NCBI GenBank assembly: GCA_012841305.1
Contig: DUVA01000251.1
Coordinates: 1 to 41,168, forward strand
Reading direction: 5' to 3'
Length of the DNA stretch: 41,168 nt
From: Bacillota bacterium
Lineage (GTDB): Bacteria; Bacillota; SHA-98; UBA4971
Part shown: piece after piece, positions 1-8,794 of the stretch
Layout: each line of letters starts with the position of its first letter
Position numbering within the stretch: the stretch's first letter is position 1
Notes under the pieces: model-generated
What the model saw: only the letters and a program-made list of their open reading frames with translations
Told to the model about the DNA's origin: nothing
Database searches by the model: none
Translations under genes and position numbers: made by a program

Positions 1-74
1 GCTCTGCACTAAGGCAGTATTTATCTTTAGTGTAACCTACGTTCTACGATAATGGGGCCGGCCTCGTTCATTAT

Positions 75-330
75 TACTCTCAGGGAGAGCCAGTCAGCGA
101 TCGATCCGTGATCAAATCAGCTTGAATGGCTCTCGGCAAGAGCCAATCATCGACTGGAAGTCCGCAAAGCTACCGGAATGGCTCTCCAGGCGAGCCATTC
201 GGCAGAGATACCTTGTAAGAGGGCTTTGGACCGGTCAACAAGGCATCACCAGGGTTGGGGAAAGGGCGCTCTATACGCTCTTTCATAGATGGGTAGAGCT
301 CCCATCTACTCTGACGGCTATAGCCAGAGT
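75..330. repeat. Degenerate ~52-bp palindromic tandem repeat and further hairpins
   Basis: Three hairpins with related cores (CTCTC at 77, 130 and 182) lie 53 and 52 bp apart. The second is TGGCTCT/AGAGCCA (127-133/139-145). The third is GAATGGCTC/GAGCCATTC (176-184/192-200). Flanking words such as AGAGCCARTCA and AATGGCTCTC also recur, so this is a decayed tandem repeat and not chance pairing. Further inverted repeats follow at 261-283, 286-308 (TAGATGGG/CCCATCTA) and 308-330. No convincing gene is present in 1-530; the 96-codon ORF here starts at TTG and simply reads through the hairpins. It could be a BIME-like repeat or a structured RNA. Confidence 0.6.
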
Positions 331-428
331 GCTCGCTGAAACACATATCCACGAAAAACAGCACTTACGGAATTCAAGAATCCTCGGGCACGAGTACGCT
401 ATTCTATACTGATCATGCACCGATTGGG

Positions 429-457
429 TTGATCTAGCCTCAACTCAAAGCTAGAAT
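429..457 (+). promoter_or_regulatory. Probable SigA promoter of the hbd-ackA pair
   Basis: TTGATC (429-434), 17 bp, then TAGAAT (452-457) is a good match to a vegetative promoter, about 75 bp upstream of the GTG start at 531. The 10-mer CTAGAATGTA that contains the -10 is repeated exactly 30 bp downstream (451-460 and 481-490). This leaves room for a regulator binding both copies. Confidence 0.5.
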
Positions 458-530
458 GTAGAAGGGTATTAGATCCTTGTCTAGAATGTAAATCTAGCAT
501 CCTCTTACTAAAACCTAGGGAGGTCTTGAG

Positions 531-1439
531 GTGAGAATCCGAAAAGTTGCTATTGTCGGCGCAGGTACCATGGGATGTAGCATTGCAGAAAACATCGGCG
601 AAAAAGGCTTTGTAGTTTTCCTCGTGGACCGCACCGATGAACTCGTGGAGGACGCTAAATGCCGGGTAGAACTCAGCTTGAATAAGCGTCTGGAAAAATG
701 GGGAATCACTGAAGCTGAAAAGCGAGTCACACTGAGTCGAATTCGTTTCACATCAAAGCTGGAGGACGTAGCAACGTGTGACTTAGTCATCGAAGCAGTC
801 CAGGAAGATTCCAACGTAAAGAAAAAGGTCTTATCTGATCTTGACGAGGTTTGTCATCCGCAGGCAATTCTCGCATCCAACACATCAACTTTCAGCATTA
901 CTGAACTTGCGGCAGCGACCCGAAGGCCTGAGAAAGTCATCGGCCTCCATTTCCTAAGCCCTGTAACGCGAGTTGAAATGGTAGAGATTGTCCGAGGGTT
1001 GAAATCATCAGAAGAGACTGTTGAAGCAGTCAAAAAGTTTGTCAAAAGCCTGGACAAGATCGGGGTGGAAGTCCATGACTCGCCGGGATTCGTTACGACC
1101 CGGCTAATCATTCCCCTCCTAAACCAGGCCATGAACGCGCTAATGGAGGGAGTGGCATCTGCGTCTGATATTGATACCGCAATGAGGCTCGGATTCGACC
1201 TGCCCAGAGGGCCGCTGGAAATGGCAGACCGAATGGGTCTTGATACAGTCCTGACTTCCATGGAAGGATTGTTCAGAGACCTGGGTGATTTTGCCTTCCG
1301 ACCGTGTCCCCTCCTTCGGAAGTTAGTTCGCGGAGGTCATCTGGGCGTTAAGACAGGCCAAGGATTTTTCAAGTATGACGGAGAGGGAAACCTTGTGGAA
1401 GCAGAGGAAAACCTTGTGTATCAGGGGGCAAGAGGATGA
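531..1439 (+). CDS. 3-hydroxyacyl-CoA (3-hydroxybutyryl-CoA) dehydrogenase
   Basis: Catalyses NAD(P)H-dependent interconversion of 3-oxoacyl-CoA and 3-hydroxyacyl-CoA in the cytoplasm, a step of butyrate formation or fatty-acid oxidation. The 302-residue product has the N-terminal Rossmann motif GAGTMG (residues 10-15), the SNTST and GLHFLSP motifs carrying the family's catalytic Ser/His region, and the C-terminal helical domain with [14 protein letters not shown] and GVKTGQGFF. Length is slightly above the usual ~280-290. Start is GTG after GGGAGG. Its stop overlaps the ATG of the acetate kinase gene (ATGA), so the two are translationally coupled. That pairing is unusual, because neither thiolase, crotonase nor phosphotransacetylase is next to it. 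The exact chain length of the substrate cannot be read from sequence. Confidence 0.9.
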   Translation: MRIRKVAIVGAGTMGCSIAENIGEKGFVVFLVDRTDELVEDAKCRVELSLNKRLEKWGITEAEKRVTLSRIRFTSKLEDVATCDLVIEAVQEDSNVKKKVLSDLDEVCHPQAILASNTSTFSITELAAATRRPEKVIGLHFLSPVTRVEMVEIVRGLKSSEETVEAVKKFVKSLDKIGVEVHDSPGFVTTRLIIPLLNQAMNALMEGVASASDIDTAMRLGFDLPRGPLEMADRMGLDTVLTSMEGLFRDLGDFAFRPCPLLRKLVRGGHLGVKTGQGFFKYDGEGNLVEAEENLVYQGARG

Positions 1440-2644
1440 AAGTATTTGTACTCAACTGCGGAAGTTCATCTGTGAAGTACCAGTTGTTCAATATGGAAGA
1501 CGAATCAGTCATGGCAAAAGGGCTGGTTGAACGCATCGGGTCTGATGACGCTATTCTGACTCACACGCCGACCGGGCGATCCAGCGTAAAGCGGACATCC
1601 AGCATCTTGGATCATACCACTGCTATAGGCCAGGTCCTGGAGATGCTGGTCCATCCGGAACATGGAGTTATCAAGGACATTTCAGACATCCGCGCTGTCG
1701 GCCATCGTGTCCTCCATGGAGGCCCTACTTTTACCGAATCAGTCCTTATTAGCGGTGAAGTGAAAAAGGCTATACGCGACTGCATTCCCTTGGGCCCGCT
1801 CCATAATCCTGCAAACCTTATGGGAATTCTGGCTGCTGAATCCAACATACCCGGTGTGCCGCAGGTGGCCGTGTTTGACACCGCGTTTCACCAGACTATG
1901 CCTAAACACGCTTTCCTTTATCCGCTTCCTTACATTCTCTACGAGCGCCACAAGGTAAGGCGGTATGGTTTTCACGGCACATCCCATAGATACATTTCGC
2001 GTAGAACTGCTGAATTACTCAAAAGGCCTTCTGAGGGTCTCAAGATTATCAGTTGTCACCTGGGTAACGGAGCAAGCATAGCTGCAGTAAAAGACGGCAA
2101 ATGCATGGATACCAGCATGGGCCTTACACCTCTTGAAGGGCTCATGATGGGGACAAGATCCGGCGATATTGACCCTGCAGTCGTCTTCTACGTAATGAAA
2201 CATGAGAACCTCACTATGGGCGAAATGGACTCTTTATTGAATAAGCATAGCGGGCTACTTGGAGTCTCAGGTATCAGCGGAGATATGCGAGAAATTGAAG
2301 CCGGAGTAAAAAACGGTAATGAACGCGCCAAGGTTGCTTTTGATATATATGAGTACCGGATCCGCAAGTATATCGGCGCATACTCTGTCGCCCTGGACGG
2401 GGTCGACGCTATTGTGTTTACAGCAGGTATAGGAGAAAACTCCCCGTTCCTGAGGCAACGCGTATGTGAAGGCCTTGGTTTCCTCGGAGTAACGATTGAC
2501 GCAGAGAAAAACAATTCCAAAGGCAAAGAGGTCGATATCACCGGAGAAGGCTCCAAGGCTAAGGTGCTTGTAATTCCCACTAACGAGGAATTAGTTATTG
2601 CCAGGGATACTCTGGGGATAGTGTCAGGCTCAAACAGCCGGTAA
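1436..2644 (+). CDS. ackA: Acetate kinase
   Basis: Converts acetyl phosphate and ADP to acetate and ATP, the substrate-level phosphorylation step of acetogenic fermentation. The 402-residue length is standard. The N terminus carries the ASKHA phosphate-binding motif NCGSSS (8-13). Later landmarks include VGHRVLHGG, the [10 protein letters not shown] segment, HGTSHRY, HLGNGAS and the ATP-site FTAGIGEN, all typical of AckA; FDTAFH argues for acetate kinase over butyrate kinase. Its start overlaps the preceding dehydrogenase stop by 4 bp. No pta gene is visible in the window, so acetyl phosphate must be supplied by an enzyme encoded elsewhere. Confidence 0.96.
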   Translation: MKVFVLNCGSSSVKYQLFNMEDESVMAKGLVERIGSDDAILTHTPTGRSSVKRTSSILDHTTAIGQVLEMLVHPEHGVIKDISDIRAVGHRVLHGGPTFTESVLISGEVKKAIRDCIPLGPLHNPANLMGILAAESNIPGVPQVAVFDTAFHQTMPKHAFLYPLPYILYERHKVRRYGFHGTSHRYISRRTAELLKRPSEGLKIISCHLGNGASIAAVKDGKCMDTSMGLTPLEGLMMGTRSGDIDPAVVFYVMKHENLTMGEMDSLLNKHSGLLGVSGISGDMREIEAGVKNGNERAKVAFDIYEYRIRKYIGAYSVALDGVDAIVFTAGIGENSPFLRQRVCEGLGFLGVTIDAEKNNSKGKEVDITGEGSKAKVLVIPTNEELVIARDTLGIVSGSNSR

Positions 2645-2648
2645 CGTT

Positions 2649-2682
2649 CCCAACCGGAAGCTCCTTTCGGTTGTTGGGTTCC
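2649..2682 (+). terminator. Possible weak terminator after ackA
   Basis: CCCAACCG pairs imperfectly with CGGTTGTTGGG just after the acetate kinase stop, followed by TTCCTT. The stem has a bulge and the T-run is poor, so this is a weak call; the hairpin at 2759-2794 may do the real work. Confidence 0.35.
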
Positions 2683-2758
2683 TTAATCCGCCCAGTGCTC
2701 TGTAAAAACAGCGACGGGCTGCTTGACTGACAGGCATAAGAAGCCGGATGACTACGAT

Positions 2759-2794
2759 AACGCTACAGCCCTCAATTGCAGGGTCTGTAGCGTT
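2759..2794. terminator. Bidirectional terminator hairpin between convergent operons
   Basis: AACGCTACAG (2759-2768) pairs with CTGTAGCGTT (2785-2794), and the stem continues inward as CCCT/AGGG with one bulged base and a 7-nt loop. The ~14-bp stem lies between the plus-strand ackA pair and the minus-strand sugar operon, which ends at 2804. T-runs are short on both sides. Confidence 0.6.
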
Positions 2795-2803
2795 TGTGAT
2801 CTG

Positions 2804-4906
2804 TCATTTCCTGAGGATGAGAACTGAAGATACCTCTGACTCAGGAACACAAATTTCTACCACATCATCTGTAACAACATATCTCCCGAAGCCTTCATTG
2901 CCGTGGATATCAAAAGTCAGAACGTCTCCCACTTCATAAGCAGGATGCTTGACCACGAGATACTTACCCGCTCCCTTATTAGGATTTGCCATGATGTAAA
3001 GGTCGCCCGCATCCTTCAACCGCCAATGAGAAACCTCAAGGCCAGGTGATGCTTGTATTACGTCCTCGCTATCTATGAACCGGCCGGCCTTAAAGAACGG
3101 GTTGAGTCTTTTTCGAAACCCGATTGCAGCCTTGAGATACTCATGCAAATCATCATCGAGACTCTCCGTCTTGTCCAGACCCACCCAAAATACTGACCCG
3201 AGAAGGAGGGCTCTGTTCAGATCGTAGTAGAATTTTGTCGCCCTCGCCTCGCCTGTAAGATGTCTCTTAGGGTTACACATATTGACCTGGACATACTCAG
3301 GGAATGTATACTTATAGAGATTGTAGAACTCGTCATAAGGGTCTCCGTTCCAAGTAAGGTTTCCCCAGACGTAACTCCCGTAAATATCACCGCAATTCTC
3401 TATCATCAGGAAAGAGTCAGGGTTTATGGACCTGACCCTCTCAAGAAGGTCTTTCAGAACTCGAATATAACCCCGGTTAAAGCTGCCTATGTCTTCATGG
3501 GTATGGCTCTTGTCATAGCAAGGAAAAGGTTCAGCGGATCCCAGTTGATCCAGGTATATTCCTGTAGCGCCATAACTCTTCGCCATCCAGCTTCCTACGT
3601 CTATGAGATAGTCTTGCCAGGCCTTATTGGCAGGACAAAGCACCACGAACTTGTGAGGGCCATACTGCTCATAAGTCTTCTTCCCTGCCTCATCCTTGAT
3701 TGCCCACTTTCTACCCAGCGTCTCGAAGTAGTCAGATTCCATATGGAATATCCTGGAGTTTACGTAGAATGTGATAAAGCCGCCATTTTCATTTACATAC
3801 CGGCAGCCCTCTGCAAGCTCCCAGCATGTCCCAAGCTCCAAGTCAGGATGATACTCAGGATAGTCCTGGTCGAACCCGCTTCTATTCCATGAAGCGATGA
3901 ACATGTGTCTCATGCCGTATTCGTCTTGTCCACGTTCATACATGGAGGGAATATCGCCGAATCTGTTGTAGATGACACCGTCTCTCTTGAAATTGTAGCA
4001 CTGGTTCAAAATGGTTTCGTCCTCTAGGTACTTAGGATTATCAGGCATTTGAATGACACCGTCTATCCATTCTCGATACCTTGAGGCACCAAAGTGCCAA
4101 TCATCTGTAGTAATTCCTACGCCGTAGGGGTGGGAGTTCCATGTTTCACCGGGATTGACAGTTGCGTATTTTCTCATAGCCCATCCCATCCACGGGTCAT
4201 CAGGGCCACCGGTCTCAACTCTAAGGCCTGTTACAATGAAATCCCGGTCATATGAGCTAATATAGAGGCCATTTTCATCATCGTAATAGTACATCCAGTT
4301 CATGGATGCCAAGCCACAATAGTTTATTTCCCGAAAGAATACGCCATCGTCTCCGCGTTTGGTCCCTGCCCTCCAAAAACCCAAGTACCTTTCGGATGTG
4401 TATTCCCTTACCGGAGCAAGAGTCTTCTCCCCGGCATGGTGAGGGTAAATCATGATGTCATCCTGCCACGATTCTCCCAGATACACACCGCGGAAACACG
4501 GAAAAAGGATTTCGACTATCAGATAGCGTTCATCACTATTACTTAGTTCCAGGAACCAAAGGGTTTCAGCATCGTCTTCCCTAACTTCCATGCGAACGGA
4601 AGCATGAATGCGGACCGGTTCAGCCTCTCCTGCCAGTGCGCTCTTGAATTTGACAACCAGTGAACGCGTGCTCTCACCTGAAATGTCCTTATCACCGGTT
4701 ATCTCCTCAACGGATATTACCCTGTCAGGGACTACCTCCACTTTCTCACCGGACGACAAAGAAATGCAGGAGAGCTTGTACAGAGGAGACCTGAGATCTA
4801 GTTTCAGATAATCATCTCCTGTAATTCTATTCTTTAGGGAGGTAAGCCGGCCGTCCTCACTGTCTACGCAGATTTCCAGGTACTTATTTCCTATAGAAAG
4901 GCCCAT
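2804..4906 (-). CDS. Large glycosidase-like protein, resembles DUF6259 family
   Basis: A 700-residue protein with no signal peptide, so it should act on imported oligosaccharide in the cytoplasm. The N-terminal ~280 residues look like a beta-sandwich of the kind that precedes glycosidase barrels. From about 320 onward there are barrel-like segments, including MFIASWNRSG, GIYLDQLGS (Asp453) and SFLMIENCGD (Glu503). These acidic residues at strand ends are candidate nucleophile and acid/base by analogy with clan GH-D/GH101-like barrels; this is inference. It is the last gene of the sugar operon, 5 bp after the second SIS gene. I recognise the family only as DUF6259-like, and the substrate is unknown. 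An amino-sugar glycan is suggested by the neighbours. Confidence 0.65.
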   Translation of the reverse strand: MGLSIGNKYLEICVDSEDGRLTSLKNRITGDDYLKLDLRSPLYKLSCISLSSGEKVEVVPDRVISVEEITGDKDISGESTRSLVVKFKSALAGEAEPVRIHASVRMEVREDDAETLWFLELSNSDERYLIVEILFPCFRGVYLGESWQDDIMIYPHHAGEKTLAPVREYTSERYLGFWRAGTKRGDDGVFFREINYCGLASMNWMYYYDDENGLYISSYDRDFIVTGLRVETGGPDDPWMGWAMRKYATVNPGETWNSHPYGVGITTDDWHFGASRYREWIDGVIQMPDNPKYLEDETILNQCYNFKRDGVIYNRFGDIPSMYERGQDEYGMRHMFIASWNRSGFDQDYPEYHPDLELGTCWELAEGCRYVNENGGFITFYVNSRIFHMESDYFETLGRKWAIKDEAGKKTYEQYGPHKFVVLCPANKAWQDYLIDVGSWMAKSYGATGIYLDQLGSAEPFPCYDKSHTHEDIGSFNRGYIRVLKDLLERVRSINPDSFLMIENCGDIYGSYVWGNLTWNGDPYDEFYNLYKYTFPEYVQVNMCNPKRHLTGEARATKFYYDLNRALLLGSVFWVGLDKTESLDDDLHEYLKAAIGFRKRLNPFFKAGRFIDSEDVIQASPGLEVSHWRLKDAGDLYIMANPNKGAGKYLVVKHPAYEVGDVLTFDIHGNEGFGRYVVTDDVVEICVPESEVSSVLILRK

Positions 4907-4911
4907 ATCAG

Positions 4912-5655
4912 CTAGTACCCCACTTTCTCATACTCACCCCATGCCACCGCATTAAACCTTTCCGCTCCGCGCATGTGGTTGCTCATGTAGATATGCGGCT
5001 TCTTTCCCTTTTCCAGCAGCAACTCGACAACACGCGCCTGTATAGCCCAGACAATGTATGATGCAGCAATCCCGGAAGAAGGACAGATTCCCTGTCCCAG
5101 CTCATCCACATGTACAAGCGTATCTCCTACGTCAGAGCAGTTGTCTATCACAATGTCACATACTTCAAACAGCTTCTTACCGCTGGGATGCGCTGAGTCA
5201 AGATCCCTAGAATACTTGATTGATGTGAGCCCTATCACCGTGACTTCCCGGTCACGGGCACAAATAGCTGCCTCTACAGGCAGAACGCTTATCCCGGAAA
5301 CCGAGCCGACAAGCAAAACGTCCCCTGGGAGTATGTTGCTCTTATCTATGATGAACTCGGGTAACCCCTTGATGGAATCCATGAAGACCCTCTTCTTTGA
5401 CACTGAACGCGCCCTCGGCCTTACCGGGTTGTCCACATTCAGGGATACCCTTACCGGCCTTACAGCCATTAACCCCCCTGACCTCCCGATAGCCTCATAC
5501 ATGAGCATATGGCCTGTATCTAGGATATGCCACACCCCGTCATTAAGGAGGGCGTCTGTAATGGCTGCGGCACTTTTGTATATGGCGTCAATTTGAGTAG
5601 ATTCTATCCTTTTAAGGACTTCCTTCATCTTTGTGAAGTACTCCAAAGTCAGCAC
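4912..5655 (-). CDS. SIS-domain phosphosugar-binding protein, UPF0309-like (second copy)
   Basis: Sugar isomerase (SIS) domain protein of 247 residues. It keeps the family landmarks DTGHMLM (46-52), SVSGISVLPVE (118-128) and a DIVIDNC segment around residue 165-175. SIS domains bind phosphorylated sugars, and the UPF0309 group is uncharacterised but is related to enzymes that isomerise or cleave amino-sugar phosphates. It overlaps the end of the kinase gene by 7 bp, and the glycosidase-like gene follows after 5 bp. It is clearly diverged from the SIS protein upstream of the kinase, which suggests two different steps or a heteromeric enzyme. The first Ser of the usual SxSG motif is kept. Confidence 0.8.
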   Translation of the reverse strand: MLTLEYFTKMKEVLKRIESTQIDAIYKSAAAITDALLNDGVWHILDTGHMLMYEAIGRSGGLMAVRPVRVSLNVDNPVRPRARSVSKKRVFMDSIKGLPEFIIDKSNILPGDVLLVGSVSGISVLPVEAAICARDREVTVIGLTSIKYSRDLDSAHPSGKKLFEVCDIVIDNCSDVGDTLVHVDELGQGICPSSGIAASYIVWAIQARVVELLLEKGKKPHIYMSNHMRGAERFNAVAWGEYEKVGY

Positions 5656-6596
5656 TGTTTCCCACCTCTATATGAGGCCTCAAGGTTCCCCAGCGTCTCT
5701 TCAGTCCATGGAATCCCCGCCTCCCTCATTGCAATGAGAAGAGCGCCTATGACAGGCTGAAACCTAGGCCTTACAATGTTTATTTCTTGACACGATCTTC
5801 GCACATCCTCTTCAAACACGCGTACCAGGCTCTCCCCGAACTTTGAAATGCCGCCGACAAGGGCTAGGTCATACAGCTCGTCATCTATTCCCAACCTCTC
5901 TATCACTGCGACTGCCATCTCTGCAAGGCCTGAGGCAGCACTCCTAACAATGTAGAGCGCCACATCGTCACCTTCTTCGGCGGCTTCCTTGACCAGCGGT
6001 GCAAGATGCGCCACACCCGGCGCAACAGAACTCCTTAGTTGTTGGACCTTTTCCACCCGGTAAGACCTGAGGAGTTTCTCGGTGAGTGCAGTCTTAGGCC
6101 CAAGCTGATCAAATTCCCGAGCCACTGCTTCTAGGGCTTTGGTCCCTATCCAATGCCCGCTTCCTGTATCGCCTATGACAGGGCCCCACCCTCCGACAGT
6201 CACTCGTTGTCCCGTGAGAGAAATACCCATAGCGAATGAACCTGTGCCTGCCAGCGTCACAACTCCGTGGTCTTTTGCCAGAGCGCCAAAGAATACACTG
6301 AAGTCATCCGAATGAAAAGAGATTACCCCCGGAAGTAAGCCTAGTTCATGGACAATCCGGTCTCGGCATCGCCGGATACCGGGCACAGCTATGACAATGC
6401 CACATATGTCCTTGGGATCCGTATCTCCGAGAACCATCATAACTGAACCGGTCACAGCCTGAACGGCTTTGTCTTCACCGACAAACAGCGGGTTTGACCC
6501 GGTGGTTACTGCGGTTCGAAGAACATTCCCACAACATGTGGCAAGGATGGCCTCGGTCTTGGTGCCGCCTCCGTCTACGGCTATCAGGTATTTCAT
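5649..6596 (-). CDS. N-acetylglucosamine kinase-like ATPase (BadF/BadG/BcrA/BcrD family)
   Basis: ASKHA-fold sugar kinase of 315 residues, expected to phosphorylate an imported N-acetylated amino sugar with ATP. It has the phosphate 1 loop DGGGTKTEA (8-16), TLAGTGSFAMG as phosphate 2 region, and GWGPVIGDTGSGHWIG, the segment typical of the NAGK branch. LVGGISKFG near the C terminus is the adenosine-site glycine motif. It sits between two SIS genes (2-bp gap upstream, 7-bp overlap downstream), so all three are translated together. That fits kinase plus phosphosugar lyase/isomerase chemistry. GlcNAc, ManNAc, MurNAc and GalNAc remain possible substrates. Confidence 0.82.
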   Translation of the reverse strand: MKYLIAVDGGGTKTEAILATCCGNVLRTAVTTGSNPLFVGEDKAVQAVTGSVMMVLGDTDPKDICGIVIAVPGIRRCRDRIVHELGLLPGVISFHSDDFSVFFGALAKDHGVVTLAGTGSFAMGISLTGQRVTVGGWGPVIGDTGSGHWIGTKALEAVAREFDQLGPKTALTEKLLRSYRVEKVQQLRSSVAPGVAHLAPLVKEAAEEGDDVALYIVRSAASGLAEMAVAVIERLGIDDELYDLALVGGISKFGESLVRVFEEDVRRSCQEINIVRPRFQPVIGALLIAMREAGIPWTEETLGNLEASYRGGKQC

Positions 6597-6598
6597 CC

Positions 6599-7336
6599 TT
6601 AGAACCCCTTTATCCTCCGGCTGTACTTCTTCAAGAGGGCGTTGTTAAAACCGTCGCCTTCCGGCATATTTGAACTCATAAGCACCGGAGGTATCACTCC
6701 GGCCTCTGCGAATCTGGAAGCGACCTCCACTACAAGGCAGTTTGCAATGTATATTCCTGCGATGGATGACAGCGCTCCTATCCGTTGGCCTGTCTCATTG
6801 ACTTCTACGGCAGCGTCATTCTGCGTGATGCAGTTATCGATAACTATGTCAGCGATGTCCATAAGCTTCTTTCCCGTGGCATGCCTGGACTTCAAGGCTG
6901 TACTAATATCCCTTGATGTTATGCAGATTACGTTCATCCCCCGTTCCTTGGCTAATTGAGCCATTTCAATAGGAACAGGGTTAATCCCTGAGTTCGAGGC
7001 AATCAGTATCGGTTCCCCTTCCCTTACATCTAGACCCTGCAAAATCACTCCGGCATACCCAGGCAATCTCTCAAGTTTCGTGCTTCTCAGGGCGCCTGTA
7101 TGTAACATGGTGCCTGGATCAAAAATCGGATTCACAGGCACAAGGCCTCCGGTCCGATGGAACAGCTCTTCCACTATCATGTGAGAATGACCTGTAGAAA
7201 ACACATGCAAGACACCATCTTTGAGCAAGGAACCTGTGACCAGTTGGGCAGCCTCTTCGATAACCGGTGTCTGAGTCGCATTTATCCTATTTAGAAGATC
7301 CAGAACACACTCCCTGTAACTGTCTATGTATGACAT
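6599..7336 (-). CDS. SIS-domain phosphosugar-binding protein, UPF0309-like (first copy)
   Basis: A 245-residue SIS protein with FSTGHSHM (46-53), the phosphosugar-binding loop IASNSGINPVPIE (113-125), DIVIDNC, and a conserved C-terminal segment VLMSSNMPEGDGFN. This is the canonical UPF0309 pattern. Located directly downstream of the sugar binding protein and 2 bp before the kinase. By family analogy it should bind the phosphorylated sugar made by the kinase; the reaction (isomerisation, deamination or ether cleavage) cannot be told. It is too short for, and lacks the pattern of, MurQ etherase. Confidence 0.84.
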   Translation of the reverse strand: MSYIDSYRECVLDLLNRINATQTPVIEEAAQLVTGSLLKDGVLHVFSTGHSHMIVEELFHRTGGLVPVNPIFDPGTMLHTGALRSTKLERLPGYAGVILQGLDVREGEPILIASNSGINPVPIEMAQLAKERGMNVICITSRDISTALKSRHATGKKLMDIADIVIDNCITQNDAAVEVNETGQRIGALSSIAGIYIANCLVVEVASRFAEAGVIPPVLMSSNMPEGDGFNNALLKKYSRRIKGF

Positions 7337-7413
7337 ACACTAAAGGACCAGCTCCTATCTACCACATCATTTGCGACGCTTTCGCGGCTAATCGAGGTAT
7401 CCGGGTAGCGAGA

Positions 7414-7436
7414 GGCGCCCGGAAATCCCGGGCGCC
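7414..7436 (-). promoter_or_regulatory. Stable intergenic hairpin after the sugar-binding protein gene
   Basis: GGCGCCCGG (7414-7422) pairs perfectly with CCGGGCGCC (7428-7436) across a 5-nt loop, 17 bp beyond the binding-protein stop and inside the operon. There is no T-run. Such 3' hairpins commonly protect the binding-protein part of an ABC operon mRNA from decay, or cause partial termination, so that more binding protein than downstream enzyme is made. Confidence 0.6.
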
Positions 7437-7452
7437 CATAGCCCATAACAGA

Positions 7453-8721
7453 CTAGAACTTCCCAGCCAGCACATCTGCAGCTTCTTTCTCAATAGCTGC
7501 TATGGCGTCATCAACGCTTCGCTCACCCAGCCACATTAAGTCGAACTCCTTCTCAACCAGGGCAAAGAAGTCCACGCCGTAGACAGGGCTTGGAAACGGC
7601 TTGCTGTAATCCAGGGCTTCGATGAAGTAATTGTGATCAGGACGTGCTTTGACGAAATTAGTAGTTTCCACGTCCTTTCTGGACGGAAGGCCCATACCTG
7701 TATTGAGGACAATCTGCTGAGCTTCTTTGCTTGCAAAGAACTTCAGCACTCTCCAGGACAGATCCGGATTCTTGGCGCCTGCCGGAATGGCCCATGCATT
7801 AACAAACGCCACGTTCACCCGGGATTTGCCTTTTGGAAGGGGCCTGATTACATAGTCTATGTTTGCATTCTGAAGCTCTACTGTAGTAGACAGGCCCCCC
7901 ATGAGCATGGCGACTCTACCTGCGACAAAAGGCGCTGATTGCGGCCTTCCGAACTGCATGGCCTGGGTCTCAGTGGGCACGGACTTGTCAACTACACACA
8001 TCTCATGTAGGAACTTGATAGCTTCTATGCTCTCGGGCATTCCCAACAGAGACTGCCCTTCCACAGTACAGAGCCCACCATTATTCTGCATCAGGAAATC
8101 AGTGAAAGCGTCCATATACTTCCTGAAATAGAATCCCCACTGGTCAGCGTGTCCGTCACCGTCCAAGTCTTTTGTCATTTTCTTGGCTATAGCTTTAAAG
8201 TCGTCCCAGGTCCAATCAGCGTCAGGTATCGCTACACCGGCTTGTTCGAATAGCGTCCTGTTAAAGAACATCACCTTGCTGGTTATGTCCCTTGGCATCG
8301 CATAAAACTCGCCATTGTATGTAAGGGCATCCGAAACGACAGGGTAGACCTGTGCCATCTCATCCTTGTAGTCTTCTTTTACGTAGCGGTCAATGTTCAT
8401 GATAGCGCCCTTATTGGCGAATATCGGTATCTTGTCCATAGCTATCATCATTGCATCGGGAAGATCAGCGCCTCCGGCAATCATGACAAGCATCTTGTCA
8501 GCATACTTGCTTCCAATCTGAAGATACTCTAATTCCAGATCCGGATTTAGTTTCTCGAATTCAGCCTTCAACTGGATCAGCGGTTGCGAAGTAGTAAAGT
8601 CCCACCATGAGATTACCTGGACCTTAGTCTTCTTTGTTGCAGCCTCCAACGCTACACACATGGACAACGCGAGCGTGAAGATTACAACGAGAGCCAGTGT
8701 CCTTCTAATAGAAGGTCTCAT
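7453..8721 (-). CDS. Carbohydrate ABC transporter substrate-binding protein (family 1)
   Basis: A 422-residue extracellular solute-binding protein of the CUT1 class. It begins with a signal peptide (RRTLALVVIFTLALSMCVALEA), then mature sequence VISWWDFTTSQPLIQLKAEFEKLNPDLEL, the usual opening of sugar binding proteins. The middle shows DKIPIFANKGAIMNI and TSKVMFFNRTLFEQAG, and the C-terminal lobe has VNAWAIPAGAKNPDLSWRVLKFF. The signal ends at a Cys-containing stretch, but I do not see a clean lipobox, so membrane attachment is uncertain. GGGAGG precedes the ATG. It follows the two permease genes and delivers oligosaccharide to them. Confidence 0.93.
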   Translation of the reverse strand: MRPSIRRTLALVVIFTLALSMCVALEAATKKTKVQVISWWDFTTSQPLIQLKAEFEKLNPDLELEYLQIGSKYADKMLVMIAGGADLPDAMMIAMDKIPIFANKGAIMNIDRYVKEDYKDEMAQVYPVVSDALTYNGEFYAMPRDITSKVMFFNRTLFEQAGVAIPDADWTWDDFKAIAKKMTKDLDGDGHADQWGFYFRKYMDAFTDFLMQNNGGLCTVEGQSLLGMPESIEAIKFLHEMCVVDKSVPTETQAMQFGRPQSAPFVAGRVAMLMGGLSTTVELQNANIDYVIRPLPKGKSRVNVAFVNAWAIPAGAKNPDLSWRVLKFFASKEAQQIVLNTGMGLPSRKDVETTNFVKARPDHNYFIEALDYSKPFPSPVYGVDFFALVEKEFDLMWLGERSVDDAIAAIEKEAADVLAGKF

Positions 8722-8779
8722 TTCTTCTATTCCTCCCTCTTGATTCAGTCAATCTAGCCTCCGACGACACGACAGCCAT

Positions 8780-8794
8780 GGCCTTGTGAAGGCC
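8780..8794 (-). other. Small hairpin between permease and binding-protein genes
   Basis: GGCCTT (8780-8785) and AAGGCC (8789-8794) form a 6-bp stem in the 130-bp gap between the MalG-type permease and the binding protein. This is the largest gap in the operon and may hold a processing site or secondary promoter; nothing else is visible. Confidence 0.35.

Noticed and set aside
122-412. 96-codon plus-strand ORF
   Set aside because: It starts at TTG without a ribosome site, runs through the hairpin repeats, and its product has no recognisable pattern.
3260-3892. 210-codon plus-strand ORF
   Set aside because: It is antisense to the well-supported 700-residue glycosidase-like gene and has no ribosome site or domain; a shadow ORF.
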